DNA from: Parvicella tangerina
Lineage (GTDB): Bacteria; Bacteroidota; Bacteroidia; Flavobacteriales_D; Parvicellaceae
Direction: 5' to 3'
Length of the DNA stretch: 64,000 nucleotides
Assembly: GCF_907165195.1 (NCBI RefSeq)
Contig: NZ_OU015584.1
Span: forward strand, 1,612,001 to 1,676,000
The notes beneath the pieces were generated by a model. The model ran no database searches. It was not told the origin of the DNA and saw only the letters and a list, made by a program, of their open reading frames with translations. Position 1 is the stretch's first letter, and each line of letters begins with the position of its first letter. Shown here piece after piece: positions 63,252-64,000 of this stretch. Position numbers and translations under genes: made by a program.

Positions 63252-63783
63252 GTACATATTTGGATGTATTATCGGTATTTTTTTTCTATCATGTAAAGAA
63301 GAAAGACCTGATACTGTAGTTCCTGAAACAGAAGAACCAGTATTGACTACTGAACAAAGTATTGAAATGAGTCAACACTGGTCTAAAGATGAATCTTACC
63401 TCATCGATCAATTTGTGAAACGCAATAATTGGCCAGTTACCATTTCTGGTACTGGAGTACGGTATTATATTTATGAAAGTGGGACTGGTATGCCAGCAAA
63501 ACCAGGGCAAGTTGCCGTTGTGAATTTTGAAATTAGACTATTGGATGCCGATACTACACTTTGCTATTCAAGTAATCCGGAGAAACCCTCTGAGTTTCTA
63601 ATTGAAATGGATAACGTTGAATCGGGTCTCCATGAAGCAATCACCTATTTACGAGAAGGAGATAAAGCATATATTATTTTGCCTCATTATTTAGCTCATG
63701 GTCTCTTAGGTGACATGGATAAAATACCACCTTTGTCTCCAGTGTTGTATGATATTGAACTCATAAAATTGAAAGATGTATAG
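63235..63783 (+). CDS. gldI: GldI-like FKBP-type peptidyl-prolyl isomerase lipoprotein
   Basis: A 182-aa lipoprotein (FGCIIGIFFLSC, lipid Cys about 20). The FKBP domain covers about 75-180: GTGVRYYIYESGTGMPAKPGQ, VAVVNFEIRLLDADTTLCYS, PSEFLIEMDNVESGLHEAI, YLREGDKAYIILPHYLAHG. GldI is a flavobacterial lipoprotein needed for gliding and T9SS function. The family match and position after the DHH gene support the name; whether this organism glides is not shown. It overlaps the next FKBP gene by 8 bp. Confidence 0.85.
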   Translation: MSFGSKYIFGCIIGIFFLSCKEERPDTVVPETEEPVLTTEQSIEMSQHWSKDESYLIDQFVKRNNWPVTISGTGVRYYIYESGTGMPAKPGQVAVVNFEIRLLDADTTLCYSSNPEKPSEFLIEMDNVESGLHEAITYLREGDKAYIILPHYLAHGLLGDMDKIPPLSPVLYDIELIKLKDV

Positions 63784-64000
63784 AATTTTGATTGTTTTAG
63801 GTGTTGTACTTGGACTGCATGCTTGCGACAATCAAACACCAGATTATTACTACACTAAAGGAGGTCTCAAGTACGAATATCATGACATCGTAGAGGATGG
63901 AGAAACCCCCGCTGTTGGAGATTACCTTACTGTTTACATTAAATACAAAACATCGGACGGCAGGGTGATTTATGATTCTGAAAAGAGCACCTACAATGGA
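63776..64000 (+). CDS. Second FKBP-type lipoprotein, partial (3' end outside window)
   Basis: The first 75 codons of a lipoprotein. Signal peptide ILIVLGVVLGLHAC puts the lipid Cys at about 17. GLKYEYHDIVEDGETPAVGDYLTVYIKYKTSDG is the opening of an FKBP domain, and VIYDSEK matches the conserved strand that follows. It overlaps the gldI-like gene by 8 bp and is the tandem FKBP partner often seen after gldI in Bacteroidota. The reading frame is still open at base 64000. Confidence 0.85.
   Translation, partial: MYRILIVLGVVLGLHACDNQTPDYYYTKGGLKYEYHDIVEDGETPAVGDYLTVYIKYKTSDGRVIYDSEKSTYNG

Noticed and set aside
1-64000. tRNA, rRNA, prophage or insertion-sequence genes
   Set aside because: No tRNA cloverleaf, rRNA segment, transposase, integrase or phage structural gene was recognised on either strand.

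Overview
The window is chromosomal DNA of a Bacteroidota bacterium, most likely marine and of flavobacterial type. It is AT-rich. Genes lack Shine-Dalgarno sequences, and many are preceded by an exact Bacteroidota -7 box (TAnnTTTG). It encodes type IX secretion (T9SS) cargo of sorting types A and B, a PorP/SprF partner, GldI-like FKBP lipoproteins, a PUR/DUF3276 protein, a long NusB and many lipoproteins. The species cannot be named from this sequence alone.

Region 1 (1-6774) is the accessory part. It starts inside a type II-C cas9 (3' end only), followed by cas1, cas2 and an array of 11 identical 45-bp repeats, probably transcribed leftward. The cas1-cas2 junction is split by a small GIY-YIG nuclease gene with four 65-bp hairpin repeats on each side. 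The repeat unit contains the last codons and stop of the nuclease gene. After the array come an unknown gene, a 75-bp tandem repeat (x3), a long heptamer array, a 219-aa orphan gene and more hairpin repeats. All these hairpins share one layout with different, compensating stems: outer stem, GAG, inner hairpin, GTATCGA, outer stem.

Region 2 (6775-23815) is mostly core. It holds metK behind a recognisable SAM-II riboswitch, murB, an M20 hydrolase overlapping alr, a CDF transporter, a DUF389-AlkD-Crp overlapping cluster, hutF, an SPFH protein cut off after its SPFH domain, and an unknown protein with kinase-like motifs.

Region 3 (24030-44826) carries secreted and surface proteins: an OB-fold endonuclease, a giant T9SS adhesin broken by one missing base near 27844-27847, an alpha/beta hydrolase and a subtilase. 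It also has housekeeping genes: an FMN glutamate-synthase-like protein, a minus-strand run of maf, ubiA-like, kdsC-like, DUF2520 and selO, then MATE, an aldo/keto reductase, an RluA-type pseudouridine synthase and an S4 protein.

Region 4 (44882-64000) has a penicillin-acylase-family hydrolase, a class IV aminotransferase, YqgE, DUF58, NusB, leucine dehydrogenase, an ABC exporter, the PUR protein, a PorP/SprF plus HYR-repeat type B T9SS pair, a glucosaminidase, an NrnA-like DHH phosphoesterase, a GldI-like FKBP lipoprotein and a second FKBP lipoprotein cut by the window edge.

The most unusual items are the GIY-YIG/hairpin element inside the CRISPR adaptation operon, the shared covarying architecture of all hairpin repeats, and five genes whose exact -7 box lies only 4-5 nt before the ATG, implying leaderless mRNAs.
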